A stretch of DNA of 64,000 bases from Drosophila pseudoobscura (taxonomy: Eukaryota; Arthropoda; Insecta; Diptera; Drosophilidae), in contig NC_046679.1 in NCBI RefSeq assembly GCF_009870125.1, positions 20,708,001 through 20,772,000 of the forward strand, given 5' to 3'. Both the position numbers and the translations under genes were made by a program. Below, in pieces: positions 46,637 to 60,345 of the stretch; position 1 is the first letter of the stretch; each line of letters starts with the position of its first letter. The notes under the pieces are model-generated. The model searched no databases. It saw only the letters and a list, made by a program, of their open reading frames with translations, and was not told where the DNA came from.

Positions 46637-48076
46637 GTGCTGGGAGTACTACAGTCCTATTCGAAGCTCTAGTCATACTTAATTGCTGCTTGTCTGTGTT
46701 TCTACTAAATGAGTTTTTACTCCACTCTCGCCACACTCCTGCCACGTGAGAGATTATTAGATGATTGTACCTGGAATTTATATATCAACAACAAATGTTG
46801 TAGGTTGTTTCTCCCGTTTGGAATTTCACTTTCATCCCGGATAATCAAACGACTTCACGTGCCTGAAATGAATTCCGTTTCCGTTTGCCAGAGCCCCACC
46901 CAACCCCGATCCCAAAACAGATTTGATTTCTCTCGTTCGCCTCAATGTCAATTGTGTTGGATGCCGCCTCTTCAGGGGGTTTTTCCCCCATTTACATTTC
47001 GTTCTATCGCACACCGATTCGTGCTCGTTAACAAAAGATACATATGCATCTGGTAGATGTATTTTGGCTTTTGTGCTCGCTCGCTGCTTTCTTATTCCGC
47101 TCTTGCTTGGTTAGATTTAAATGCCGAATTTTCAATGCAGCACACATCATCCATGGGAATGGGGACTGGGGAATGGGAGGATGTTGGAGGATGTTGGATG
47201 AAGGAAGGACATGTGCTCACCTCCCCAGTGTGTATCTGTGTAGCTGAACACGTGAGAGTGTAATCACTTGTACTTAATATGCAGATGATGACAATGTGAC
47301 AATCAAACCGATTCCAGGTCGCCTGATACTCTCTGTCTCTCCGCCTTCCATAGCCTGATGTTATGCGAATCGGATTATTATTATCATTGTTATCGCCTAT
47401 CGTAAAAGGCAACAGCAAAATGCGCATTTTACTCTGCTCCACTTCCTTGTACGTTCCCCTGCCTTCCTTCTATATCCCCCCCTTTTTGAGCGCGCAGATT
47501 TCCTTGAGGCATAAACGCATTAGACCTTGCGTCTGTCTCCCCGTTAGCTGTTTGAGTCCTAAAAAGGCAATTTGTTTGCATTATGATTTTTATCTTTGTG
47601 TTTTTTGAATTGTTTGTTTTCATTCGGAATTGCTAATGCATGGGAATAGAAAAGGAATTTAAAGAATATTGGTTTGCTGAGGAACTTTCTAAAGAGCTAA
47701 GGAGATAATGGGAAGAAAGCCTCAATAAAGGAAGCGAATTCTTTCTTAAAAATTCTCTTGCATGGCTTTTGATGGAACTCTAGTATCTTCCATGGGAAGG
47801 CATACGAACACCACTTAAAATTAAACATAACTCTACATAATCCCTAATTTATTTGATATAAATCTGATGACTCTATAGCTTCTTTATGGCTATTACACGA
47901 TGTAATGTTTCCATAAGTCATTCGAATGAGCCAGCAAGAGGAGCACCAAAAAGGGGTTAACTCCCTTTGCGGCATTCAACAGTGCTGAACATTCCCTCAC
48001 GCAGCCCCATTGTGGCGGTCATTTCATTTGGAAAATGCACATTTTCATCTGGCATGTGTTAATGCACTGGACGGGA

Positions 48077-48089
48077 GGGGGGGGGGGGG
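48077..48089. repeat. 13-base G homopolymer
   Basis: An uninterrupted G run. Tracts of this length are prone to sequencing or assembly length error, and no gene overlaps it. Confidence 0.95.
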
Positions 48090-49485
48090 CAGGCATGCAG
48101 CAGGGGCAGACTGCAGTTTGTGGTATAACTTCATAAAAATGCCACCCGGTTGCACCACAAGATTTACTGCAGTTGGCAACAGAAAAAAATACATACGTGG
48201 AGGCATGGAGGTATGGAGGAAGGCAGAGAGCCGTTTGCCATTCAAAAGTTGGTGCCTGGCGATAAATGGACTGACGAACGCGAAAGGATAACAGCAGGAT
48301 ACACATGGGTGGGAGCTGGTTGGGGTTTGGGAATACAAATGTGAGGGGAAATGTTTGTTGGTTTTACTCAATTTGTTGCTGCCTTTTTGTGCGATGTTGC
48401 TTTGGGGGGTTTCTTGTTGTTTTTTGTTGTCTTTTTTTTGGTCGGTGAAAACACCCTCAAGGCTGCAAAAAAAGCGAAGGGAAAAAATGGTACCCATTTT
48501 GGGGCCCTCGACATTTTAACTGAAATGCAACAGGAGGCCGCGTGTTAATGCTGAAAAAAGGACAACAGGCGGCAAGGACCCTTTGGCAGCAAAGTGGCAA
48601 AGTCGTGACGAACTCTGTGCCCCCAACACAGAAAACAGCAGGAGCTACGGGGCAGAAGGAAGAAGGGAGTCGGGGAGTGCTCCACCAGCTGGATGTCGCG
48701 GTCACTTTTCATGCTTTCTGTTGAGCCTTTTCTGATCCATTTTTCATTTTCATTTTCTCTTCTTCCTCGGCTGCTGGGAATGGGGGGAAAGCAGCAACAA
48801 ATGTCTGGGACTACGAGTCACGCGCTGAACTTAATGCCCAGCCAATGCCCCCGAAAATGAGGCGTGTCAATGACTCTGGGTCACCAGAATGGACCACGCC
48901 TTCAGCTCAGCCTCTCACCCTCTCAGTCTCTCAGCCCCCACTTATTTCTTACGAATCTGATTTCTGACATCTCTTTTGAGTATAGAGAGCATTCGATGTC
49001 TATGGTTGATTCTCCTAAAATGGTTTTTTTCTTACTCATTCGCTTCGTTGCACGCCCAGGAATTTATTTGAGGCACACACATGCCTCAGGCTGAGAATAC
49101 CGCAATAGCAAATATATTTGAGGAAATGTTTTCCACCACAAAATGCGACAACTGGAAGTCTACTAATTTTCATCTCTGGTTTTTGTTTTCTGGGAAATTC
49201 TTTACCCCACTGATTGCTGTAGGAAATACGAGTAGTAGCGCTACCTCTCTCACTTTCATTTCACATAATTTTGCAAGAAAATTTAATTAGATTTTCAGCT
49301 GTTGTTTCAGTTGTTTCACGCAGTCAAAACCCGCATGTGTTGCTTGGGAATTTAATTGCTTTACAAAGCCGCAGAATAGACAAACAAAAGTTCCGCAGCC
49401 CGCACCCGCACCCAAAAAAAAAAGCGAAAAAGAGTTAAACCTAAGGAAAAGAGACACAGATTTACACAGTAGAGAACCCGCAGTG

Positions 49486-49515
49486 GCAGTGCCAGTGCCA
49501 GTGCCAGTGCCAGTT
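49486..49515. repeat. GTGCCA hexanucleotide tandem repeat
   Basis: About four to five consecutive GTGCCA units (CAGTGCCAGTGCC...), less than 250 bases downstream of the minus-strand EF-hand gene stop. Non-coding. Confidence 0.85.
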
Positions 49516-49737
49516 GTAGTCCACAGTCTGTGAAGGCAATTTCAACTTTTCCCTGCTTGTACGAGTACTTAATGGAAAATGACTTTATATTAAGCTGGTC
49601 TGTGAATCCCTTAAGCGCCTATTTTCAACACTTGCGCCCAAAGAAAGCAAGAAAGTAAATAAGAAACCACACCCCACCCAACCCGCAAATGACGTGAAAT
49701 ATGGGAGTCTCCAATGTAAATGACATGTAATTTAACT

Positions 49738-50524
49738 CTAATCTTCTTGGGGGAACAAACTCTCAATATTATTACAATAGGCAATCAGGGTATTATCGTT
49801 TTCACCGGGAAATATTTGACCCAGAAATTCCATAAGAGGCGGTTGAATGGTGACTACCTCGGAATACTCCTCAAACGATATAATCCCATCCTTGTCAGTG
49901 TCGAATTTATTGAACAAGAACTCGCACATGTCCTAAAAAAAGAAATGATTATATGAAGAGAATCCTAAAATCAATATTTAATCAAATTACATACCGCCCT
50001 AAGTTCCTGAACCTCATCATCGTCGTCGCCAACAAAGAATTTCTCCACAGCTATGGCCACGGTCTCACGGTTAAGTGTTTGAGTGCCAGCACTTGTGTAG
50101 ACCTGAAATGAATAGGAAGTTTTGGGAAACGAGTCACGACTCCAGTCCTTAGGTTATTACTCACATTATAGGCAAATCGCATGCGTTCTTCTAGGCTGCT
50201 GCTCAGAAATACCGAGAACAGCTGCATCCATGCATCCGGAGAAACAGTACGCGCATCTTGCGTAAGGTTTAGCAGAATGCGATCGATGATGCCGACATCG
50301 AAGATCTGAAACAGCACCAGAAACAGGCCATAAAGCTGATTGGTGGTCATCAAGCGCGAGGCGGGCCTGTTGCTCAGCGAGAACTTGTAGTAGACGATCA
50401 GGAGGCAAACGACTTCGTTTGTGCTAAAGTCCGTGGAGGCGGCATAGCTCTTTATCACACTGTTGTAGAGAGTCAGGAACTTGTTGTTGGCCATGTCATC
50501 CATGGAAGCGTCAATGCGATTCAT
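49738..50524 (-). CDS. Calaxin/EFCAB1-like EF-hand protein, paralog 1, 3 exons
   Basis: Exons in transcript order are 50524-50165, 50102-49995 and 49932-49738 (220 residues); introns are in phase 0 with GT-AG ends. The organisation resembles calaxin (EFCAB1), the Ca2+ sensor of outer-arm dynein in sperm flagella and cilia. A helical N-terminal half with a vestigial EF region is followed by EF-hands in the C-terminal half. The first C-terminal loop, near residue 122, is degenerate (TSAGTQTLNRET, no acidic position 1). The next (DTDKDGIISFEE, about 167-178) is canonical with Glu at position 12. The protein ends NIESLFPQED. It is head to head with a paralog of identical intron positions at 52054-52873. 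A testis function is inferred from the family. Confidence 0.83.
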
Positions 50525-51646
50525 TTTGGCAGTTTTCGGTTTTCGGTGTCTTTTGAATGCTTATAAATTTAAGTTTTATTTTTGTGATATATTTTGTTGG
50601 AGTACCTAGTAAGTGTTCCTGTCTGTTCCGGTTGTGGGAAGTTTGTGTGTTCTAAACGGAAGTGAGTGCTGCAAACTGATTAACATCTCAGGGGCAGGCC
50701 TACTTGGTAGGTGTTTTTTCGGGGGTTACAATATGTGAACATATGTGGCTAAGACAAATCACAAATAGATTGGGTAAGTCAGCAGGCAGCCGGAAAGGAG
50801 AAGGAGAGGGCGAAGGAATGCTTGTAACGAGCGCAATTTAAAAGCAATAAAACCAACGGCGAGACATAAAAAATACATCAGCCACGGTACATGGACTACA
50901 TCTGTCCCCCATTTCTGGGGGGGCTTTCGAAATAAATATTTGAAACAAACACACAAAAGGAAAAAAGGAGAGAAAGGAGAGAAAGCAGAGAAAGGAATGA
51001 ATGGCTCAAAGCTGTGCGCATGAGAAACGCGAATATAATAATCCAAACAAAAGCGTTGAGTTGAGATGGGTGTAAAGCCCTGCCATGTGGAAATTTGGCG
51101 GAAATGGCTGTGTAGCCATTTTGTTTGGGGGGCAACAAATGTTCAACCGAACCGCCTCCGTTGCGTTGCCTTTCCCCTTTGTTGTGTAATTGTGTGCCAC
51201 ACACACACACACACATGCCACGCCCTAAGAAGAGTGGAGGGGGCAGACGTAAGAGGTGCAGGGAGCGGAGGCCTCAACCGCTCGACACGGCATAATAACA
51301 ATAAAATGAAAAGGAGAAAAAAGCTAAAAAATACAAGAAAGATTAACTTTTTGGTGAACAATTAAATACCCTTACGGATTCATATAGTCATCAGATTGTG
51401 GATTAATTATAGCAGTAAAAGAAACGCTCTGTGCAAAGTTTCATTTAGATATAGCCAAGGAATCCTATCAGATTTCTGCTGGCAAACATCTCCAGAAAAT
51501 CATAGTACCCTACGTGAAAGGAAACAACCCAAAGGAGTGAGGAAGAGTATGAAGCTCCTCCAGCAACAAGGATTCACGCTCCTTAATGTCTCCGAAAGTT
51601 GACATCGCCAAGTGTTGGCGGATTTACACACAGAGACCCACATGTG

Positions 51647-51687
<41 letters not shown>

Positions 51688-52053
51688 CGACTCGTGTCTG
51701 GATTTTGGTTTTATTGTACTTTTCGGTATAGAATTTTGATTGATACATTTTGCATACGGTATTTTGGAGAAGACTTAAATCTGTAAAATTTGGGGATAAG
51801 TAAGACAAATTGTGGCGTGACGCAAACATTTTGGAACAATTTAATTCACATAAAACGGTTAAGGCACTCAGCAGCAAAGGAGATGCAGGAGGAGCATGTG
51901 AAAGCATTTACTTTGAAGTAGGTTTTGAAGAACATTTCTCTTAGGAGAGAGGAAATAGCAGGTCCTGGGAAAATAATCTCAAACAAACCCCAAACCAAAT
52001 TGAAACAAAACAACTCTAGTACTATCATCAAATACATACTACAATCCATCAAG
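50525..52053. other. Divergent intergenic region of the EF-hand pair
   Basis: 1.5 kb between the two start codons. No exon seen. It contains short CA runs near 51197-51214, an (AG)18 microsatellite at 51649-51684, and AT-rich DNA next to each start. Both promoters must lie here; no TATA box or known core motif is convincing. Confidence 0.55.
51649..51684. repeat. (AG)18 microsatellite
   Basis: Eighteen AG dinucleotides in the shared upstream region of the EF-hand pair. Such tracts can bind GAGA factor in Drosophila, which could open chromatin for the plus-strand gene 370 bases away. That role is inference. Confidence 0.95.
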
Positions 52054-52873
52054 ATGGATTATCTAGATGCCACCATTGATAGCATGGAGAACAGTCGCTT
52101 TGCCGCCCTATATGGCGGCTTGGTCAGGGAACTAACAGCCACAACGCATTTTTCGCAGACGGATATCAACTGTCTGCTCATGGTTTACTACAAGTTCGCC
52201 AAGGTCAATGGGCCAAATGCCAAACAGATGACCAAGGTTCAGTTCTATGAACTGTTTCTGGTGCTGTTCAAGGTCTCGAATGTCACGACCATAGATCGGA
52301 CTCTATTTGTCGTCACCAAGGATGTGAAGTACGTGAGTCCAAAGGCTTGGGTGCAGCTCTTCTGTCTCTACACAACCGAGGATCTCTCAGTGCGTATGCG
52401 CTTTGCCTTCGATGTACGTCTCGGTTTGGTTCTCCTTCTCTACTCCACCCTCTCTAAGAGTTGATAATTCTTTTGTGCTTTGGTTTGTAGATCTATGATA
52501 CAAAGGGAACTGGCTTATTAGATCGCGAACAGATCAGCTTGGCCTGCGATAAATTCTTCGTTGGCGAGGACGAAGATGAGATCACTGAACTAAGAGCGGT
52601 AAGGCATAATAAGTACATGTATACCTTTTGCTGTTCATTATCGTCAGGGGTTAATGTTTCCATCAGGACATGGGTGAGTTCCTCATCAAGAAGTTTGATG
52701 TCGACAAGGATGGTTTTATCTCTTATGAGGACTACTCCACTGTGGTCTCCGAGCAGCCGTGTCTGCTCGAGTTCTTGGGGCAACTGTTTCCCTCTCCCTA
52801 TGACCGCGAGATATTGGCCCATTGCATTAATATGGATTCGTTTCTGACTGTAGAGTCAGGTCGTCTCAATTAA
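52054..52873 (+). CDS. Calaxin/EFCAB1-like EF-hand protein, paralog 2, 3 exons
   Basis: Exons 52054-52413, 52491-52598 and 52667-52873 give 224 residues. The first two exons have exactly the lengths of paralog 1 (360 and 108 bases), with the same phase-0 introns. The start MDYLDATIDSMENSRF aligns with paralog 1, and the junction FAFD|IYDTKGTGLLDREQ falls inside an EF-hand, as in calaxins. This first loop keeps Asp at position 1 but has Gln at position 12. The second loop (DVDKDGFISYED, about 167-178) has Asp, not Glu, at position 12, which usually weakens Ca2+ and favours Mg2+ binding. Calaxins tie Ca2+ to outer dynein arm activity, so a sperm axoneme role is plausible but unproven. Confidence 0.83.
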
Positions 52874-55800
52874 TGTTGGTTGAATTTGTTGGTGTTTAAG
52901 AGCAGTTGAATATATTTTTCCTGGAAGCAGCACAATACTTTTGAATGCCCATTGCAGGCTGTCATACATATATTCCATAGAGTGATGCCATATTCCAGTT
53001 AATCAATGCTTTTGACGGTGCCCCCGGGGCCCAATTTCTTCATGGCGCGGCACAGCATTTGTGGCCAGCATATGGCACTCGACCTAATTCAGGACAACCC
53101 ATAATTATATGCTCACAATCACGGCGACGGCAACGCCCCTGCCCCAGCACATACATATATGCGATATGGCCGTGGAAGTCGGTTAAGTAGCTCATTAACT
53201 TCAATACATTTGATTACATTACATATGGGGTTGGGGTTGGGGGTTGGGGTTTGGGCCAAACAATTTGTGCATTGCATATTCCAGTCGACCATCCCGCAGT
53301 CTCTAATTCTATCGCCCTGTTCGCTGTGTCTGTTAATTTGCTCAATTCAATCGGCATTTGCAAGTATTTGGGACATGGCTAAGCCACTGAATGCTCACGT
53401 ATTGCCATGATTTGGCATTTATGTAGTGGCATTATGTGCATTATTTGCGAATTGATTTCCACAAATGCCTCATCCTTTCCAGATCGTCCCAATCACATTG
53501 CCATTCAGTACCTTCCACACAATAGTCTGGTACGGACACGCTTTGGACTTCAAAGTGAAGTTGAAGGAAAGTTTAAATGTGTTTCATTTAAAGTTGTTAA
53601 ATGGTTTAATCAATAGCTGCAGTTGACACTGCTGGAAAGCTATATATATCTGTATCCTATATCAACGGATTGAAGCCCAGCATGTGGCCTCTGGCTAGAT
53701 AGATGGTCGGTCGGTCAGAGTAGGAGTAGGAGGGCTTCATACATGGAGTTGTCCTTTTGTTGAACTTGTCCTGGCACACGCTCCACGCCTCCCTTTGGGT
53801 GTGTGTCGGTCTCGCCGGCATCAACATTAATTATCCTTGATAATAATCATGCAATTTGTACGTGAGCCGGGCCCATGTTAGCCGTCCTGGGGGCAACGGC
53901 AAAGGCATCCATGCTGTGGTCTTTATTGTGGCATTAACAGCAGCGCCACGGTACGGCACGGCACGGCCTGCAGCAGCAGCAGTCGTGGAAGCATCATTAT
54001 GCTCATTATTGTCGTCAAAGGCACGCAGCTGGGCGTTGGGAGAGTCACAGTGTCGGTAAATGGGTTCCAGGAGTCCTCAGCGCACTGGAACCTTGCATCC
54101 TGGCCAAAGGGGACAATGCGCGTTTGATGAATTGCATTAGGACATGTAAGTAATTATAATCAATTAAATGAGCAGCTCGGTTCATGCGGCTGCCAGCTAT
54201 TCACTCTTCGTTATCCAAGGGATATACCCCTAAGATCAGGTTAAGTGAAGGATTTGAAATCGAAGCTCATAGCACAGCACCACAAGCAACAAATTCTGGC
54301 TCAGAATACTGTTCTTTTCAGTTTTTGCTTGCCATTTGTAGAAATGACCACCAAGAACAACCATCAATTTCCAACAGCTGAGTGGTCTAAGCAAACAGAC
54401 CATTTAGCTTCATGGACAATCCAAACAGTGGCCCCAAAGTGTGCGGAAATGTCGTGTCCAGACTTTGGGGGATCATCGTATCGTATCCCATTGCAATTTT
54501 TCGATTAAAATTCCAGTTTGCAATTCAATTAAACACTAATTAAAAGACATTTTGCCGCCATAGCTTTCGCAGCTGGCAGCCCTTTGACAACTTGCCTCAA
54601 TCTGTGCCTCCTGCTCTCTCTGTCTCTGTGTCTTTGTCTCCAGTGGCTTTCCCCAGGGATCTGTGTGGGGCCTGTGACGAGTGGCAACGGATGTGGGGGG
54701 TGCCGCCCAGCCGCCCGGCCGCCCATCCAGGATAAGGCAAGTCGACAAATGCGCACAAACTGTGATAAATGGGAGGCGCAGCCAGGGGGTTAAGCGGCAG
54801 AGTGGGAGTGGCATAATGAATGCCATGAAAGGCAGCAGAAGACAAAACACAACAAAAACTAACCCAAACGAGAGCAAAGAAACAGACTAGAGGGACAGGG
54901 AGAGGAAAGAACAGGGGAATCAAAGTGAAGCCTTTTTTTGTAACATTTTTTCCTTGGGCCCCTGCTTTGACTTTGTGTGGGACAGTGTAAGCAAGTGAGT
55001 TAATTTTCTGGCCAAAGCAAAAGCTGCACGGAATTCGACTTCGTAAAAGTAAATTTCATCTGCTGCCGTTGCACCTTTCTATCTTTGTAGTGCCTCTTCC
55101 TGGTGGCAACTACTTTGTGGAAAACCGAGAAGGGGAAAGACAAACAAACTGACTAAAACCCAAAGCGTTTGTCAATTATAGTTAACTGAAGGATAAAACG
55201 GGGGAAGTGGTTTTTGAGGATAGTGTTGTTGCACAGAGAAAATTAGGTCCTTTGGGTTTGAAGTTACTGGGTGCATTTCCTAGATTCCTTAACTAAGCAA
55301 AACTTCATTGTGTCCGCCGCCATAAAGCCAATTAAATTTCTTCCAATACTGATACCCAAACCTACCCAAGCCCTACCCATAAATCCGATCGATTCAATCA
55401 CTCAATAAGCCCCAATTTCATTGACTAACCGGCCAAGATTTCCTCCGAATCAATTAGCGGCATTGAGAACGAACTTTAGCTAATTACCCGAAATTTTGTG
55501 GTGAATTCTGCAATGCGATACAAAAATGTCGGGGCCAAGTTGGCAGAACTCAGAACTCAGAGCTCAGAGTGGGGCTCAGAGCAGCTCAAAGTCAGGGGCC
55601 ATCAAAGGCAAAAGGACTTTCGAGCGTTTCTCATTATCCGGTTGGCTGTGCTCGTCAAAGCTCGAAGCGGATGCAGTGGCGGATGCATCGTGCCAGGACC
55701 CAGTACCCAGGAGACAAGGATAGACGTGAAACAGGGACAGGGACTGGTACTTGTCCTGCAAAATATTCGATGGCAACTTGTCGGAAACTGCTTAATTGCA

Positions 55801-57348
55801 TCTCAGCTCAATTATGCAACTTAAACTCTCTATTCTCCTTTCTCTCTCATCTCTTTTCTATCTCTCACTTTTTTTGTCCGGGTTTTTCCCGCTGTGGAGT
55901 TTTTTCACAATTTTGTGTACTTGACATGGAGGAGAGGGCTATGTGCCGGCTTAGTGGCATATCATTATAATAAAAGTTCATGTCATTGGCTTGCTTTGCT
56001 CGTTTTTAATGCTGACCCTTCATCCATGACCATCGCATGTCCGACCTTCGGCTCAGCGAAAGTTGTACATTCTTTTGCTGTGTATTGTTTCCCCCCGGAG
56101 AACGGAGCAGCCGGCTAATGCCATAATCCGATTTGGGATTGAAAATTCATAGAATTTTTATCCAAAAACAACACACAAAAAAGAGAGAGCGAAAGTAAAG
56201 CAAGCCGAACCGATGCGATGCGAAGTGAAACAACAAAAAACTCCATGCACACAAATAATAATTGCCAGGACGTGGTTGGCAGAGCGAACATAAAAAATAA
56301 AGCTCGGCACGGACGTGATCCTCGACGAGAACAATGCGGAAGCGGGTCCGCATAAATTTCAAACTAATTACAGTTTCAGTGTCCGGCATACGCCCACACA
56401 CACACCGAAAGGGAGAAAGAGAGCACCATTTTAACAATCGATGCGAAAACCATAACAATTACAAATACAAATGCAAATACAAACAGAACAGGGAACAGAA
56501 AAAAGCCAAGGGAAATGACCCCTCCAGTGCACACACTCACAAAGGAATACAAGAAAGTCGGTGGAGATTTTGGGGTAAAGGAAGCTCGTAAGTATACCCT
56601 TTCGATGGGTATGCCTGGACTGGACTAATCTGAGATGTCTGGCATATACATATATGTCTTGGATGGAGAATTGCATTCTCCCAAGTAAACTGTTTCCTTA
56701 ACGTAATATTATATATTAAAAATGTGGCTCAAATTGCAGAAATCTTGGACTCAAAGCCACGGGAAAGAGTATACAACGCCCCCACAAATAGAATACCAAA
56801 GAACAGATTACAGTTTTTGGTGGGTGCGCTTAATGGCTGGGTCTGGAGGGCCACAGAAGAACCATTTTTGTGGGTGGGAGCCACACACCAGGAAGGGCTT
56901 GTTGGGGTGGGTGTTTGTGTGTGTTTGTGCTTTTGGCTTTCTGCTGTTAAACCCATTCGGTGGCAGAACAGAACACGCCGCCGAGCGCCGTCTGCTAGAC
57001 CACAGTGAAAACTCATTAATTTATTCTTCGTTCGTTTGTTGAACTTAAAATAACAGCGTTAATCCGCTTAGCGCCACCATTCACAACTAAAAACAGTGCC
57101 CAGAAACAACAGCAACACTGGAGGCACTGAAGGCACTGCCACGGGACTCTGTGGCCCTGGCCTCACTCTCTCTGGAGTGTGTCTCTGGATGTCTGTGCAA
57201 TCAGCGGGACTGCGGTCGGTGCCTGACAATGGAGCTGACGATGGGGACTGACACTGACAATGTCGCGCCGCCGCCTACAAACAAAATGAATTAAGGAAAC
57301 CGCAATGACATAGTTACAGTGGCAGTCACACACAGAGATACTGTCACT

Positions 57349-57376
<28 letters not shown>
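57349..57376. repeat. (CA)14 microsatellite
   Basis: Fourteen uninterrupted CA dinucleotides in non-coding DNA, flanked by short CACT and CACA interruptions. Confidence 0.97.
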
Positions 57377-57381
<5 letters not shown>

Positions 57382-58690
57382 CAGCAGAAACCCGTTATCC
57401 ATAAATGCGTCTGTGTGGATGACCAAGTTTTAAACTGGCTTCAAGTTGTTGGCAAACTCCCGGCCAGAAGTCAAGTAATGACCCAAAAGCCAATAGAGGA
57501 AGCAGCAGCTCGCTGTAGAGGATTCAACTTACAAATGCAGCTCGTACTCGCAAAACTCTTAACTTCCAAAAATAAATTTAACCAGAAATTCTCTCACATT
57601 GGTCCTTAGTTGTTAAGAGGCGAAAGTACTTAAATATTGATATGCAGTCCACTGAAGAAAAAAAGGAAGAAATTCAGATGAAAATAAACAGATAAGAAAA
57701 TATCAAAATAAGGATGACAGGGCGAGCTCTCCTAAGCGGACATCCATTGTTTGAGTATTATCTTTTACCTAAGAGAGATATTCGCCCATTGACAGGTGGT
57801 CCGTTAATATATTTGTCATAGAATGTTAGAGCTTAATTGGTTGATAATCTGGTTATTTTTTGATCAAATTTTCTATCAAATTTTAAGATGGCTCCTATAA
57901 GATCCTGTACATATTTTTTCCTGGTGTTTTCCAAACCACAAAGGGAGCTCCCAAGTAAAGGACCCTCAGTTTTTTTGGCTTGGGGTTTTTTATGCCCTTA
58001 TGTAAACATATAAACAAATATAAGCCCACGCTCACCGGCCCACCCAAAGTATATCTATATTTATATCCATCTATAGATGGATATATGTATGTATTGTTGT
58101 GTCAGAACGGTTTTTGTTTTAGGTCTGCCCCAACAACTCAATGCGCATAATTTCCTTTTTACTTCCACTTTTCTTTTCCTTCGTTTAACCCAGGGAAACC
58201 ACACTCCATACCACACCACACCACACACATGGGGATCGAAGACCCCTGCGGGCCATCCATAAGACAATCGAAATTCGATAATATTCGATGGAAAAAGAAG
58301 CGATAAGGCTGTAACCAGACACAAGGCCGCAGGACACCCAAATGGGTCAGAGAAATGCGCATCCGAATCCAAAAAAAAAATCAAGGGTTCGAAAGGAAGC
58401 GCAGGAAGGAAAAGCCATAGTGAAAACCCATCAAAATAAACTACAGACTCTCTCGGCTTTGAAATTTGATGACAGAAGGGGGGAAAAGTCGAACCCGAAA
58501 AAAACAAATGGAAAATCCAGAGTGAGAGAGAGAAAGAGAGGGGGAGAAGTAAAGAGTATAAAAAACAATGAAAATGCCCCGAATGCATGCTAAATAGAGG
58601 ATTTACTTAAATGGATTTCTAGGCATTTTCGCATTTTAGCCTGGGAATTGAATATAAACTTTGTCCTGTCCCTTTTTCCGACTCTCCCAG

Positions 58691-58757
58691 GATGTGTGTG
58701 TGTGTGTGTGTGCTCTGTGCTCCCAGTGTGTGTGTGTGCGTGTGTGTGTGTGTTTGT
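58691..58757. repeat. Interrupted TG microsatellite
   Basis: Three TG runs separated by CTCTGTGCTCCCAG and a single GC interruption. Non-coding. Confidence 0.93.
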
Positions 58758-58984
58758 GTACAATGTGATGTGGATGTGGTGTACCAACATTAATAGGCCA
58801 AGTTTAGGCAAAGATTTCATTTTATTATGTGGAAATTTATTAAAGCTTCGGGCCAGGACCCCAGGATTTTAATCGTTTCATCTTCCATTTATGTACTTGT
58901 GATATCCTCGGGTTGGGGGCTGGGTTTTGGCTGGGGGATTGGTAGAGGTATAATTGGATATCCTTGTTACTTATTTACAGTCCT

Positions 58985-58989
<5 letters not shown>

Positions 58990-59016
<27 letters not shown>
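58990..59016. repeat. (CTG)n trinucleotide repeat
   Basis: About nine CTG/GCT units. The frame around them has no supporting coding evidence, so I treat this as a non-coding microsatellite rather than a polyGln or polyLeu exon. Confidence 0.92.
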
Positions 59017-60318
59017 AGTAACTGCAACTTTTGCTATGCCCTGACAGCACAAGGACTTCCTCCTGGAGCTGTAGCTGGACATGGACCTAGCCTGGGGTCT
59101 CTTTCAGTAGTAGGTCGGTGGGAAGGCTGCGAGTGACGTTGACGTTTGTTAGCTTTTCAAAATGCTTTAAGTAAGTTTAATGGCTTCCCTAAGCTGTCCC
59201 GAAAGTGCTGCAAAGTATCCATGGCAACGAGGCGGAGAATACCTCGAGAGAGAGAGAGAGAGACCAAGAGAAATCACAAATGTATCACAAAAGGGAATTT
59301 CGCTTTACTCCGCAGTCCACTGAAACTATAGGATACACTTTCTTTACTCAGAAAAACAAAATATGATATTGCACAAATAGTAAATACATGACTCTTCCTT
59401 TTGAATTCTTAGCTTGAGTATACTTCAACTACTTCACTTTTTCCAGAAGCTATAGCTGGAAGGGTTCCAGGGTCTCCTCTATTGAGATTCTCAATTATGC
59501 GATATCCCATATCCCATTGGATTGGTCATCGCTCTCTGCCCTGCGGCAGTGTGTCCACATTCCGTTGGCAAAAGGAAAATGGCTTGTAAAATTTAGTTGA
59601 TTGCTTTCCATGTTTGTATCCGCAATTTTTCACTCTTCTGGAGAGAACAATCGAGGAGCAGGGGCAGTGGAAGGGCAAACAGAGGCAGCTTTTTCAGCTA
59701 TTTTTCTTCTACTCACTTTGCTTCCTTGTTTTAGCTTCCGCTGTTGTTTCTCTCTTGTGGCTCTCGAGGGAGCTGCTGCTCCTCCTACCAACTGGTTGCC
59801 GTTTTTGTCCCTCGTTTCGTTGCGCTTTTTGCAGGCTCTGGGGGTCCTCTGGGGTGACAATCTCGAATGGGAATTAGCGCGGTCTGTAATAAGGATCGGC
59901 CAACGCAATCGCCAACCGTACAATCATTGGCCTGTGTAAACCTGCACTTAGCGTGGTCATTGGTCTGACCGCCTCTAGGACTCGACCAGTGCTCTGCAGG
60001 ACTCTGGACTCTCGCTGCCTCAATCCTCTACTGATGTACTCCGTTGGGCGCAAATGGTGGCACGCTTTGTGCGGCTTCCGCCCCGTCAGCTAATACCCAA
60101 ATGGATGTTTAGTGTAAGTCGTCGTTTTCGTCGTCGCTCTGTCCTATCCCCGCTCTATTCTGCTTTCTCTGCTATCATCTCCTCTTTCGCACTGTGCCGC
60201 CATTGTTCCAGGTTTCAGCCACATTCTCTTTCGCTTCGGATGTTCTTTTAGCCAGCTTTGGACTTGGGTCCAACGTAATTACGTTGCTTGTTATTGTTGA
60301 CAGACTCGCCATGCCCCA

Positions 60319-60345
60319 TGCCCCGTGCCCCGTGCCCCGTGCCCC
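60319..60345. repeat. CCCCGTG heptanucleotide tandem repeat
   Basis: Three to four CCCCGTG units preceded by variant CCCCATG units. Non-coding. Confidence 0.85.

Larger units (their letters stand above)
39392..49690. other. 10-kb gene desert between Ass and the EF-hand pair
   Basis: I could not support any exon on either strand. Open frames are simple-sequence translations (for example 44079-44669, rich in Cys, Ala and Gln from CTGC/CCACTG repeats) or short AT-rich frames. The stretch holds a TG microsatellite (40881-40908), a 16-base T run (42195-42210), a 13-base G run (48077-48089), a CTGCAA hexamer array (46597-46625) and a GTGCCA array (about 49486-49515). It could be intergenic regulatory DNA or intron of a gene extending outside the window. 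Confidence 0.5.
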
